A stretch of DNA of 64,000 nucleotides. Origin: Conchocele bisecta. Lineage: Eukaryota; Mollusca; Bivalvia; Lucinida; Thyasiridae. Location of the stretch: contig CM055274.1 of NCBI GenBank assembly GCA_029237695.1, positions 22,185,505 to 22,249,504 of the forward strand. The letters are read 5' to 3'. The translations under genes and the position numbers were made by a program. The notes below the pieces were generated by a model that was not told where the DNA came from, did no database searches, and saw only the letters and a list, made by a program, of their open reading frames with translations. Positions 47,215 to 57,007 of this stretch are shown one piece after another; position 1 is the first letter of the stretch, and each line of letters opens with the position of its first letter.

Positions 47215-49736
47215 CATGTCCCCCAATATTGTTTATATTATTTTGCCACGGAAACTCTGTTTACATCTCGTGACCAACAGGCTCAGTGTTTTCTTTTAAA
47301 TGCTTTAAATGTGCTGAAACTGGTGTCAATTTCTCTAACCTTAGACCTAGAGTGCTACATGCCAGGTTATAATATAGGGAGACATGTTTTTCTTTATGCT
47401 TTCAATCGGACATTTTTCTGGCAAAATGAACATTGATTTACCATTACCAGACGTACTAATTGACATTATTATACTTTTTATATCAAACGCAAAATGCCAG
47501 TTTGATATCAGGGGCGATAACCGTGTTTCTTTAAAATTATAACGGAAGCAACTATTTATTCCATTTATTTATTTTCTGATGTGCAATATCATACTTTATG
47601 ATATGTCGATAACAAATATTTATTCAGCACTTAGTTGATATAAATAATTAAAAAAGTCTGCATCATTTGCATATGGCACTAGCTTGATACCACCGCAAAT
47701 CTCTATGAGTATATTAAATATTACTAAATAATTATATCTGTGTAGCTGGCATTCGTAATTTTTAAAAGTGGTGGACTAGTTGCAATTATACACTTATTTA
47801 ATTTCCATGAAGAAAAATGTGTACCTATTAGATGGGACGCCAGCTTCAACAATAATTAAATCTATATTTTAATTAGTCAAAATCCAGAGCAGAATAAGTG
47901 CGGGTTATTGGAAAATAGATCCCAAGACATCCATAAGAAAAATTAAAGTAGCAGAGAATAGCAAAATGTGTGGTAACAGTTTGGTGTTTTAGGGAAAATC
48001 AATGGTGGTGGTTAGTCTGATCCATGACGGTTATTGGTTTGCATCGATAACGGGCCAGTTTGACAATCAACCTGTGTAAGTTACCATATGTGTAACTTAC
48101 TATAAAAATGTATTTGTTTTCAATTACGTACATATGCAATTTAATTATGAGGATACATGTATGTATAAAACACATTAGTAAGTCAAACACCATACATACG
48201 TATACAATTTAGTTAATATAGATTAGAGAATAATAAATGGTGCGAAATCGTCAAGGGGGTAATAGAAGTCCAGTATGAACAAAATCGTGCGGGTGTTTTG
48301 AGGTCACTGACACAGTTTGCTTGCAAATCTTGATCCATTACTACCCAGTTTCACTTGAGGTACATGTGGGGGTGTTGGTCATGTGATGTAAACAGAGTTC
48401 CCATGGCCATTAAAAAATGTAAACAATATTGGGGGACATGACGAGCTTGGGTTTTTCTTTCTTATGAGTAAGTGAACCTATTGTTTAATTCATGCAGAAC
48501 CAGTACAGACCGGCTGCATGTCATGTACAAGTAGGTCCCACAACATCCATACGAATAGTGAAAGTAGGAGAGACTGGCCTTATTGGATGGGATTCGGTTA
48601 AAGTATATAGTAAAACTAGTTGGTGTCTTCTAACCTATACTGTGATAATTTGTTGGTGAAATCTTACATCAACACCGGCATTGGAGGTGTGACTTGAACA
48701 GCCAATCAGATGTTGGACTATAATTGATTAGAGGGAGAATTACTTGAGCGAACAGCAGTGCCATCTGACGTCATAATTACGCACTACTAACCCATATATT
48801 GATAACATCATTCTGCTTGTAGCTTGATGCTTTCTGCTTGCGGCTTTCCGCTTTCGGACTGTAGCTTGATGCTTACTTCCTGCGGCGTTGTCATTACTGC
48901 TTTCGACCTTATTCAAAGTGCTAAGTGCTTTTTTCTTACTTTCTATTGCCAATGCTTAGTGCAATAAAACAGGGACACGAATAAGGACGTATCAATAATT
49001 GTAATGTAAATAAGACGAATGAACAAAGCAATCAGCAGAATGGACATGTAAGAAAGACAAATACAATTACAACAAGCAGATTTCAAATGTAATAAATACA
49101 AATGACGAATGCAATAACATGAACATAAGGTGTAATGTCATCAGTACGCAAGCATCAAGTCACATAGAATTATGGCGGATATTACCTTCCATAGATATTA
49201 GGGAAGTGTTTAGCCGTCTGATAATAATTATTTCAGTATACGTTGATATGAAAATATGAGAACAATATAACTACCTACCTAATCATCATATGACTGATTA
49301 AAGAGGGGTTAATCATATTGCACAAACAAATAATCAAAGTGCTAAAAATACTGAACGGAGGCACCATGCGTCTGTTACAGATTGAAACATTAATTCATAA
49401 ATATACATGGTTATGACATAACCAAACATGGCCTGTTAGCTCCATTAAGGTATTTTACGTCAACTTATATGAAATAATCTAACTAATCGTAATTCCATTA
49501 ACTATAAACATAATTTATATATGCTTAGACTTCTTAGAAGGCCGGCCACTCCGCCGTCATATATAATAAGCACTCTCCATTCACTAAAGGCCAAGATAAA
49601 TAATAGCAAGATAGATTTTTGTCAACAACAAAAAAATAGTAGTATATAATGAGGGGGGGGGGTCCGTATCAGCACCCAGCGACCTATGGCAAAGCTTAAT
49701 TTATAAGTTATATATTTAAGCTAATAGTTATGCAAT

Positions 49737-50143
49737 GAACCCAATAACCGTCATTTCGCCAACTATAAACACAATTTCTCTATCTTTTTGACTTTGTGAT
49801 GGAATATATAAATCACTCAATACTGGCTCCCTTCAAATGCTTGTAATCGTTGTGCACCTGTCACCGTATCAGTAACTGTATTATATTCGCGTATAGCTTC
49901 ATCCACATCTTCAAACGTTTGCGCTGCATGATTTTGTTTTCTGATTTCATTATTAATCCAGTATAGTCTCTCTGTTTCTACCCATTGAGCTTGTGCTTTT
50001 TACAATTTCTCTGCGGCATCGTCATGTCTTTTACGTTCTTTATTTGCCGAATTACTACCCAATGAAATAAATGAGAAATTATTACCTGTAAACGCTAATG
50101 CATTAACCAAAGCGTCACCAACCATCATAGCTATTCCCGCCAT
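49737..50143 (-). pseudogene. Polinton small virion-type gene, second relic
   Basis: From ATG at 50143 the minus strand reads GDALVNALAFTGNNF, then ERKRHDDAAEKL, TAA (codon 48), WVETERLYWINNEIRKQ, HAAQTFEDVDEAIREY and, after a frame change near 49818, SDLYIPSQSQKDREI to a stop at about 49737. Each block has a counterpart in order in the plus-strand gene 56547-56968 (VNALAFSGINFLF, ERKRHDSAVEQL, DDAIREYARAYP, SDFYVPSEAQKDRDI). It is AT-rich, unlike the GC-rich Polinton at 51.8-62 kb, so it is an older or different copy. Function in Polintons unknown; a hydrophobic N-terminus and coiled coil suggest a membrane or virion protein. Confidence 0.82.
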
Positions 50144-50159
50144 TTTGTATTTAATAATT

Positions 50160-50215
50160 GTATTGCTTCAAAATGCTATCTGGAAGTATACCCTGCTTTA
50201 CTAGTGGAGGGGCAC
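50160..50215 (-). pseudogene. Polinton small gene C-terminal scrap
   Basis: The minus strand encodes LVKQGILPDSILK then a stop, just upstream of the relic at 49737-50143. It matches in sense and order the end of the gene 56323-56556 (LVKAGILPANIWK). Only the tail is recognisable. Confidence 0.6.
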
Positions 50216-50699
50216 TTTGAAGATAAGTGGCCTAAAACCACTTCTGTTCAACCTAATAGAGCAAAAGTAGCGACTATGCTAGATTGATACATCATACCTT
50301 CCTCGGTCAATCACATTAGGTGGGACAAGGTCATTTTTGGTGTCATTCAGTACAAAATGGTCAAATGAGTTAAAAAACTAATTTTATATCAGTAGAAATA
50401 TCAGATATAGTTGTTTAAAGTGTAAGCATTCTTCCTTAGGACATATATGAAACGATTCGGTTTCATGGTGGTTCAAGTCGTTGTGTATTTTGCGATTTTC
50501 AAGATGGCCGCCAGGTATCAACATTGTGTCTTAAATATATTCCGGCTTGATTATTATATGGCGTTCGGCACATTATGCGTTTACATACATAGAAATACGT
50601 TTAGATAAAAATTATAAAAACAATTCACCACTGACAAATTCATATAAATACAATATGGCCGCCAAATATGCACCCAGACGTGCAGTAAATGTGTGTGGA

Positions 50700-50980
50700 A
50701 TAACAATAATATTTTCGACAGATTGTAAAGTATGATATTGCACATCAAAAATCAAATAGATACTAAATAGTAATGTCCGTTAACATTTTAGGGAAACATG
50801 GTTATCGCCGCTGACATCAGCGCGTACATTTACGTCTGATATAAAATGTATAATAATGCCAATCAATACGTAGGGTAATGGTGAATGAGTGTTTATTTTG
50901 CCAGAGAATGTCCCAGTTGATGTCTCTGATATAAAGAACAGTTTGTGCCTACTGAGTGGGCATGTACCTTACACACCCAT
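50700..50980. repeat. Relative of the TTAA MITE family
   Basis: Contains AATGTCCGTTAACATTTTAG, GATATAAAATGTATAATAAT and ends TGCCTACTGAGTGGGCATGT ACCTT, like the right end of 2046-2471. It abuts the exon at 50988. Confidence 0.7.
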
Positions 50981-50987
50981 ACTGTAC

Positions 50988-51203
50988 CTGTGTTTGTCCT
51001 CCGCCTCTCTCAGCTTCGCCTTCGCCGCCACTAGATCCTCCTTCAAATATGTGACCTTGACCCGGAGTCCCTCGGCCTCGCTTCGCAACTTGTTACGGTC
51101 TTGCCTGATAAGGTCAAGGTCGAGGTTCAGTTTATTGGCCTTCTCTCGCTGGTCGTCCGCTTCTTTCTTCAGCTGTAGGTGAACCTTGTTCACACGATCA
51201 CGT
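50988..51203 (-). CDS. Host gene exon, coiled coil (first seen)
   Basis: 216 nt exon between a polypyrimidine-poor but valid TTTCAG acceptor and a CAG/GTAC donor. It encodes 72 residues with strong heptad pattern and high Glu/Lys/Arg content, beginning RDRVNKVHLQLKKEADD and ending KAKLREAEDKHR. It has no Pro or Gly-rich breaks apart from one Gly. Its phase (one base in, two bases out) joins exactly to the next exon at 36915-36995. Strongly coding; the wider protein family cannot be told from this exon alone. Confidence 0.88.
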
Positions 51204-51239
51204 CTGAAATAAATATTACCGTAATAGTTATATGGCTGT

Positions 51240-51780
51240 GTTCACGGGCCTAGGACCCGATAAATGGCGTATTTGTAAACCCCACCCACCAATTTCCGTA
51301 CACTATTGGCTATGCTGTATAGTGTACGGAAATGGGTGGGTGGGAAAAGTTATACTGTATAGTGTACGGAAATTGGTGGGTGGGAATGGCTATACTGGTG
51401 GGTGGGAAATTTGTGGATTGGAAAGGCTATACTGTATAGTGTACAGAAATTGGTGGGTGGGAAAAGTTATACTGTATACTGTACGGAAATGGGTGGGTGG
51501 GAATGGCTATACTGTATAGTGGACGGAAATTGTGGGTTGGGAATGGCTATACTGGTGGGTTGGAAATTTTGTGATTGGGAAAGGCATACTGTATAGTACA
51601 GAAATAGGTGGGTGGGAAAAGTTATACTGTATACTTTGTAACGGATTGGTTGGGTGGAAAGGCTATACGGTGGGTGGGAAAATTTGTGGGATTTGGAAAA
51701 GGGCTACTGTATAGGTGGACGAAATTGGTGGTGGGAAAAAGGATATATTGTATAGTGTACGGAAATGGTGGATGGGAAGT
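51240..51780. repeat. GGTGGGTGGGAA minisatellite
   Basis: About a dozen irregular units of TGTACGGAAATTGGTGGGTG then GGAAAAGTTATACTGTATAG. Quality of copies drops near 51600-51780 with many small indels. It marks the left boundary of recognisable Polinton sequence. Confidence 0.85.
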
Positions 51781-51806
51781 CTAATGTCACAGTCTCCCAA
51801 AAATAA

Positions 51807-52666
51807 CAATCACTGGCGGGCACTGTTTTAAGTAGTGTGCTGGGGGCCCCATTTACCAGGTTGTACGACGTGTTCAATTGGGACAGGTGCACCCTGAGGG
51901 TTTGGGTAAAGGCTTGGTCCAAAGGCACAGCTCCAACACATTTTTGGCCCCGAGGGGAAACAATCTTTTTAAGTGGACCTCTGAAACCGAGGCGAATGCC
52001 TAATGGGTCTGACATAGTTATCACAGCGCCTTCGGGGACAGTTAATATTGCAATTCCGGTAGCCTTCGATACTGTGAGGTTGACTTGTGGGGTTTCCTCT
52101 CAGGACCATCTGGCCGTGAAGAATCACTTCTTGAGGGCCGTTTACAACTTTCACGCGTATTACACTACACTACATGTATTAGGAGGATTCTCTCTGCCGC
52201 AGGACGACGGCTGGAATCCCATTTCCAGCGCATACGACCATAGGGCGTTCGAAAGAATTTGTAACAAATTGGGGGTACCAAAAGACGCGGACTGGCGCCA
52301 GAAAGATTTCTGGTACACTTTCGGTTTAGAGGACGTTTACATGCCGGATATGGGGTTTGTGAAGCACCCAAAGGATCCAACACCACCAATAAAACTAAAG
52401 AATACCGACTTCGTGTCACCAGTACCATGGTCTTTCAAATCGGCCCACGTTGATTTCATTCAGCAACCTGCGTGGGTAAATACCGCGTGGGGATCATTTA
52501 TGTTAGATAAAAGCACTGGATTTACGCATGCCGGGATTTCCCGTCTCAACGACTCCATTGGCACATACGTCTGGGCCATCCTCGTCGCACAGGCGCAAGC
52601 GCTCAGTTCTATAATAGGAACCAGGACGGCGTTTGACGCGCAAAAACAGTTCTTAGCAAATGTCGA
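51807..52666 (+). pseudogene. Unidentified Polinton-associated gene, 3' truncated
   Basis: Frame open from 51807; no ATG near its start (first candidate is GTG at 51837), so the 5' end is probably also lost. About 275 residues look real: beta-rich start (RCTLRVWVKAW, GETIFLSGPLKPRR, GTVNIAIPVAFDTVRLTCGV), then LRAVYNFHAYYTTL, WNPISSAYDHRAFERI, WVNTAWGSFMLDKSTGFTHA and AQAQALSSIIG. After about 52666 the frame runs antisense over the next gene and is spurious to 52826. The beta-rich first half could belong to a minor capsid or other virion protein, but I do not recognise it. It points toward the minus-strand gene that follows, and both lose their 3' ends at the same point. Confidence 0.6.
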
Positions 52667-53534
52667 GGACGCGGATCCGACTTATTTGGGTTCGGAGAGC
52701 CTCACGGCAAGCCGATGCAGCCTCTCAGCGAGCTTCTCTTTCATCCCGCAAAGACCGCAGTCGTTCGGTGATCCGCTCGGTAGATTCTCTATCGCCACGG
52801 GCTTCCTCCAGTTTTTTTTCTTCTAGCGCGATATGTTCATCCAGCGCCGAGAGTTTAGAGAGGTTAAGGACCAGTTCGCCCCGGACCATTTGCAGAGCCT
52901 TATCCGAGTCCCCGGAATTCGCGAAGAAGTAACGGTGGGTCATCCATCGTGCTGAATATTCCGTTCATCCCGCTTTCGCTGATCTCCATTGTGCGAATAG
53001 CGTCGGTGGCTACTCAGGGGAACTCGCTGAGCTCGACAGTTTCTATCGCGGCGGCCGTCTTCGCCATCGTTTCGTCGGTAGAATTTAGGGTCTTTACAGC
53101 GCGGGCCGGCATAATTGTTTTACCATGCTTCCAATCAATGAATCCGAGTTCGTCCCTTACGAATTGGCCACCGCCCCAGGTTTTTCCGGCAACGGTGCTC
53201 AGCGCTAAGGGTTTCCTGGTCCTCATGTTGACGATCAGGACATTTGATGCTTTTAGTCGTAACCTACCACGCAGATCCAATTCGAACTTGCAGTAGTCGC
53301 GGCCGACAGATGGGACCGCATTTTCTACCAAATTGTTGTAGTAGTCGTCTACAGCTGACTCGAGTAATTCCCGACTTAGACTATAATGGTGTTGGTAGCG
53401 CCACCTATTTCCTCGCCGGCTGGTGTCTCTATGAAGAGTGTTTCGTCATCGTCGGCGAGTAAATCATCGAGGTCATCGTCATCGCGGAAATCGTCTCTGC
53501 CGAACTCGTCCCTGCCAATATCGTAACCAGCCAT
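52667..53534 (-). pseudogene. Polinton coiled-coil virion-type gene, 3' truncated
   Basis: Starts at ATG 53534. Block 1 (53534-53376) is very acidic (RDDFRDDDDLDDLLADDDE). After frame changes, block 2 (53014-53331) has DYCKFELDLRGRLRLKA, WGGGQFVRDELGFIDW. Block 3 (about 52690-52943) is a coiled coil (LSALDEHIALEEKKLEEARG, LRSLRDEREAR). Proteins with this acidic start, a middle domain, a coiled coil and a C-terminal membrane helix are common in invertebrate Polintons; here the sequence stops at the junction near 52667 before any membrane helix. At least two frameshifts. Divergent from the capsid gene, with only 53 bp between starts. Confidence 0.75.
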
Positions 53535-53587
53535 CTTTAACGATGTATTAAATAAAAAATCATACGGGTTTAATAGAGTTACTAAGT

Positions 53588-54390
53588 ATGTCTTCGAGTC
53601 AATACGGTCGCAAACTCAATCCATACCGCAGACTGCGGGAGCCCCTCGGCGCGAAAGGCGTGAGATAGAGCCTCGTTATTACGAACAACCCATCGACAAT
53701 CGACCAGAACCATGCAGCTCTTGGCCCGCTTCGCCAACCTCGGAGCTAGCGACGTCATTGTGCCGAGGACTGTTCGCCTCGCTTTCACTATTTCGCTGAC
53801 GTCGACAGACGCGGACCGAACCGTCGTTCAGAACCTGGGTTGCGCCATCGTGAAGAAGACCATGATAAAGATTTCTAGTAATGAGGTGATGTCGATTGAC
53901 GACAGTGACGTCTACCATTGCTACCAGGACCTGTGGAAGACGGCTCAAGAGCGTCGTGAGAACGCGGTCTATCAGGGTATTGACACCAGCAAAAATAAGA
54001 ACGTAACCAGACTTAGAATCGGGGCTGGTAACAAGGTAGATAACAACGCGAGCGACAACGCGATCGCGGCCGCTTACGACAACCGCTACTATATCCCGCT
54101 CGACTTTGAGTTGCTGGAGAGTCACATGCCCTACTATCAGAGTGCTTTGGCTGACCGCCTCGAATACGAACTAACGTTCAACGACTACGGCCGAGTTCTC
54201 AGAACCACTGACATGGCATCGACGTATACAATCGACAATGTTTCGCTGGAGTACGACATGGTCACGATGCCCGAACTCGCGCGATTGATCAGAACCCAGT
54301 ATGCTGGGCGTGTTGCCATACTTTACGACCGAGTTCTTCGCCATCGCAAGATGACGAAAGACAAAAGCGACACATTGTGGAATATTAATG
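53588..54390 (+). pseudogene. Polinton major capsid protein, N-terminal part
   Basis: Start ATG at 53588 (MSSSQYGRKLNPY); a stop and two frame changes occur before 53712, from where the frame is open. Recognisable capsid segments are VPRTVRLAFTISLTS, TVVQNLGCAIVKKTMIKIS, MSIDDSDVYHCYQDLW, RYYIPLDFELLESHMPYYQS, RLEYELTFNDYGRV and RIRTQYAGRVAILYDRVL-like residues near 54290-54340. This is the first jelly-roll half of a double jelly-roll capsid protein of the Polinton type, which forms the hexons of the shell. The second half is missing: at about 54390 the frame passes directly into ATPase sequence. Confidence 0.82.
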
Positions 54391-54896
54391 CCTTTCAACA
54401 CATTGTGATCATGTGTCCCACTGTGCGACACAACGAGTCTTATCAGCGGCGCCCGTGGATATGGACCGACCCTGAGGTATACGTCGTTGACCCCGGCGAC
54501 AGGCTTCACGATTGGCTGCGTGGTTTGTACCAAAGATTCCAGGGTGAGTCCACCCTATACGTGATTGACGACTGCTCGGCCAAGGCGGCGATGACCAAAA
54601 AGAGGGACATGCTCTCCGAGCTCGCATTTTCTGGCCGGCATTCGGGGCAAAGCGTATGGATCTCCACTCAGAAGTACAACGCCGTCCTGAAGGATCTGCG
54701 CGAGCAAACGAAATGGGTCGCCCTCTTTCACTGCAAGGACCGAGACTCATTCGATGACTGTCTTCGAGAGAACGACGTTATCCCAACGCGCGAGGAGCGC
54801 ATGGAGGTTCGACAGATGCTTTCGGAAACTAAGCACGCCAAACTTCTGCTAAAGACTGATCAACCAACTGCTTACAACGTAATAAGCGCAGCTTAA
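54391..54896 (+). pseudogene. Polinton packaging ATPase (FtsK/HerA-like), C-terminal part
   Basis: In frame with the capsid segment. It shows IVIMCPTV, TLYVIDDCSA (about 54556-54585, Walker B with paired acidic residues), a LAFSGRHSGQSVWISTQKYN sensor-type strand and FHCKDRDSFDDCL. The Walker A loop, expected upstream, is absent, so no nucleotide binding is expected. Proteins of this class drive genome packaging into the capsid. Stop TAA at 54894-54896. The 394-residue open frame from 53712 is therefore a chimera of two genes. Confidence 0.82.
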
Positions 54897-54904
54897 CGCT
54901 CGTT

Positions 54905-55090
54905 AGTAACTGCTGAGCAAATGCTTAACAATGCTGAGCAATTGCTGAACAAATGCTTAACAATGCTGAACAAATGCTTAACAATGCTGAACAAACGTTT
55001 AACAATGCTTAACAATGCTTAACAAATGCTTAACAATGTTGAACAATGGTTAGCAAATGCTGAACAATTGCTGAACAATGTGGGAATCAA
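54905..55090. repeat. Short tandem repeat AACAATGCTGAACAAATGCT
   Basis: About a dozen copies of an 8-12 bp word (AACAATGCTT/AACAAATGCTG) immediately after the ATPase stop. An intergenic repeat inside the Polinton; function unknown. 55091-55233 is AT-rich and would hold the promoter of the next gene. Confidence 0.85.
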
Positions 55091-55233
55091 TTTGTTGCTC
55101 CGCTTAATAATTGTTTAGCAATTATAGCTTTTTTGCGAGCATAACGATGATCATAAGTATCGGATGGTGCGCTTGGCAATATGTTAGACTTATGAGGTTA
55201 GTCTGAATAGTACTAATTATTAAAAATAAATTA

Positions 55234-56310
55234 ATGAACTACGACGAACGTCTCGATCAGCTAATGGAAGAAACAGTCGTGCCGACTGTCGGTACGACTG
55301 CCGACACGACTGGACCTGTAGGAACGACTGCCGACACGACCGCCGATACGGTATCTTTCCTGAAAGAACGTGAAAACACGACGCGACGCGAGCGGCTAGC
55401 TGCGCTGGTTGCTGGGGGACAATCGGAGCAGTATTTCGGTAGGCGTCTCTCAGTTTGTCAGGTGGACAAGATGTCAGATGCGGAGGTCGATAAAATGTAT
55501 GCGCGATACGAATCTAGGTTAGGTGCGGAGATGACGAAAACTCTTGGATCGGCGGCTATTCATTTGTACGCTACCGCTGTTAGTACACTTCTTCCTATAC
55601 CAAACACCGCGGGGTTGATTGGCGATCTAGAGACTGGCTCTTTTGTAGGACACACTCTTAGAACAGCCTGCTGCTCAATTTATCACAAGTTTGGAATGTA
55701 CGTAGCTCCGCTGACAACCGCGTTGATCACGGCTAAGCACTGTCAATTTGGACATATATGCCCACGAACCATAAGCTCTGAAAATTATGACACAAGACGC
55801 ACCTGTGCAAGCACCTGCGAGAGTGACGGAGCAGCAATCCACGATTGCACCACCAACGGCGATTGGGGAACTATCCCCGATTGCTCCCCAACAGTGTTGG
55901 ATGAACTATCTCCGATTGCACGACACAAAAACCCAAAAAGACAAGCAGATGGGCGGGCAGGGCTGCCACCCGAAAAGCTAAAGGAGATATTTGTTCCAAC
56001 TCCAGCTCAGGAGCGGCAGTTGGGGGCAGCAATCTCAGATTGCACCTCCAACAGTGTTGGAGCAAAACATCCGAAGACAGCTGCGGTTCAATCTCCGCAG
56101 GAACTGTCGGTGCAATCCCCGATTGCTGTAGCTCCTACCTGGATCATCCCGTGGGTTGTTGGTGGTGGTCTGGCAGTTGTGGGCACCCTCGAGACAACCC
56201 CCAACTCCGCTCCAGCTCAGGAGCGGCATGTTGGAGGCGGTTCCGAAGGAAGTTACGAAACTATTGAGCCCCATTTAAACATTGATCGCGATCCATTTTA
56301 TATGCAATAA
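55234..56310 (+). CDS. Polinton virion-type protein, function unknown
   Basis: 358 codons from ATG 55234 after an A/T-rich leader. A repeat-rich N-terminus (TTADTTGPVGTTADTTADT) is followed by a conserved-looking helical domain (RLAALVAGGQSEQYFGRRLS, KMSDAEVDKMYARYE, HTLRTACCSIYHKFGMYVAP, TTALITAKHCQFGH). After about residue 175 it becomes a low-complexity Ser/Pro/Cys tail with repeated short motifs and a hydrophobic segment (IIPWVVGGGLAVVGTL). The first half resembles a protein common in invertebrate Polintons; the second half may be out of its original frame, because a second frame at 55787-55981 reads a QAPARVTEQQSTIAPPT tail. Role unknown. Confidence 0.65.
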   Translation: MNYDERLDQLMEETVVPTVGTTADTTGPVGTTADTTADTVSFLKERENTTRRERLAALVAGGQSEQYFGRRLSVCQVDKMSDAEVDKMYARYESRLGAEMTKTLGSAAIHLYATAVSTLLPIPNTAGLIGDLETGSFVGHTLRTACCSIYHKFGMYVAPLTTALITAKHCQFGHICPRTISSENYDTRRTCASTCESDGAAIHDCTTNGDWGTIPDCSPTVLDELSPIARHKNPKRQADGRAGLPPEKLKEIFVPTPAQERQLGAAISDCTSNSVGAKHPKTAAVQSPQELSVQSPIAVAPTWIIPWVVGGGLAVVGTLETTPNSAPAQERHVGGGSEGSYETIEPHLNIDRDPFYMQ

Positions 56311-56322
56311 TCACTATATGTA

Positions 56323-56556
56323 ATGGCTGAATACGATGGTAAAATAATACTGAATGCGGTTTATCACGCGTTGGTGATATCGGGCCTCAGTATCGGGTTT
56401 GCTCGACTCTCAAAGATGGCCTTCGGTTTGCCCGCTCCCAAATTGGACATGACCGCACGAGACGTAGGTCTCGCGACCTTAGATGTAGCGGCCGCAGTTG
56501 GGACCCGATATTATCTAGTTAAAGCTGGAATTCTACCTGCTAATATATGGAAATAA
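56323..56556 (+). CDS. Small Polinton membrane-type protein
   Basis: 77 residues, intact. Hydrophobic start (ILNAVYHALVISGLSIGFAR), then DMTARDVGLATLDVAAAVGT and LVKAGILPANIWK. Two probable membrane helices. Its tail has a counterpart in the second relic (50160-50215). Stop overlaps the next gene's start (56547). Function unknown, possibly a minor virion membrane protein. Confidence 0.72.
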   Translation: MAEYDGKIILNAVYHALVISGLSIGFARLSKMAFGLPAPKLDMTARDVGLATLDVAAAVGTRYYLVKAGILPANIWK

Positions 56557-56968
56557 TGGCTTCGAGCACAATACTCGTAGGTGGCGCGGTGGTGAACGCA
56601 TTGGCGTTCAGCGGTATCAACTTTCTATTCTCGAAAATGAAAAGCTCGGACGCGGATGAGGAGCGCAAGCGTCACGATTCAGCTGTAGAACAACTCCAGA
56701 GCGCACACGAAGCATGGTCGCAAACACGAACCGCCCGTCTGGACTGGATCAACGAAGATCGTCGCCGCGAGAATCACGCCGTGCAAACTTCTGGAACGTT
56801 GACGACGCCATCCGCGAGTACGCGCGGGCATATCCGCAGAAAAGTCTCGTGCCGCTGGATCCCGAGCCCCAGCTTTCAGATTTCTATGTGCCGTCAGAGG
56901 CCCAAAAAGACCGCGATATCGCGTTCGTCGTCGTGGGGATGGTCGCTACTATGTTGAAAAAGCAATAA
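56547..56968 (+). pseudogene. Small Polinton gene with hydrophobic start and coiled coil, frameshifted
   Basis: Starts ATG 56547 or, two codons on, 56556. First frame: VGGAVVNALAFSGINFLF, ERKRHDSAVEQLQSAHEAW, then near 56785-56800 a frameshift; second frame (56714 onward): DDAIREYARAYP, SDFYVPSEAQKDRDIAFVVV and a hydrophobic end, stop at 56968. The paralogous relic at 49737-50143 keeps the joined order without a shift at this place, supporting one original gene of about 140 residues with membrane segments at both ends. Confidence 0.8.
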
Positions 56969-57007
56969 ACAATTGAACTTTTTTAAATAATATATATATA
57001 TAGAACG

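Larger units (their letters stand above)
46229..49205. repeat. Large inverted-repeat (foldback) element, about 3 kb
   Basis: Left arm blocks: 46229-46310 (TGGAAGGTCATATCCGCCAT), 46770-46899 (AAAAGACACCAAATAG, TACTTTCACTATTCGTATGG) and 47215-47290 (CCCCCAATATTGTTTA, AACTCTGTTTACATC). Their complements follow in mirror order at 48350-48460, 48535-48640 and 49120-49205. The left arm holds a 62-65 bp tandem repeat (GGCTTGATGCTTGCTGGCTG, 46241-46460) and an inserted G/C-run MITE. The loop (47410-47830) is a relative of the TTAA MITE family. No gene found. Confidence 0.75.
3939..51203 (-). other. Host gene span: coiled-coil protein, probably Mieap (SPATA18)-like
   Basis: Twelve exons on the minus strand form one reading frame. 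Exons at 50988, 36915, 33579, 31107, 24888 and 15686 all start with one base completing a codon and end with two bases opening one; from 13941 onward the phase is zero. The 5' eight exons encode charged heptad-like sequence without Pro, the later ones a Pro/Ser linker and a Cys/Trp-containing helical region. Layout and the late blocks (SRLEYMMDGNP, DMCKEYISKCVILCW, VQDPA) resemble mitochondria-eating protein, a coiled-coil factor for mitochondrial quality control; this family call is from memory of the family and is moderate. The first exons lie outside the window or were not recognised. Introns carry all the transposons listed here; both intact-length DNA transposons lie antisense to it. Confidence 0.6.

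Noticed and set aside
48740..48952. Lys/Arg/Ala-rich frame (KHQATVRKRKAASRKHQ)
   Set aside because: Encoded by repeated GCTTGATGCTT words in the foldback arm; no exon boundaries.
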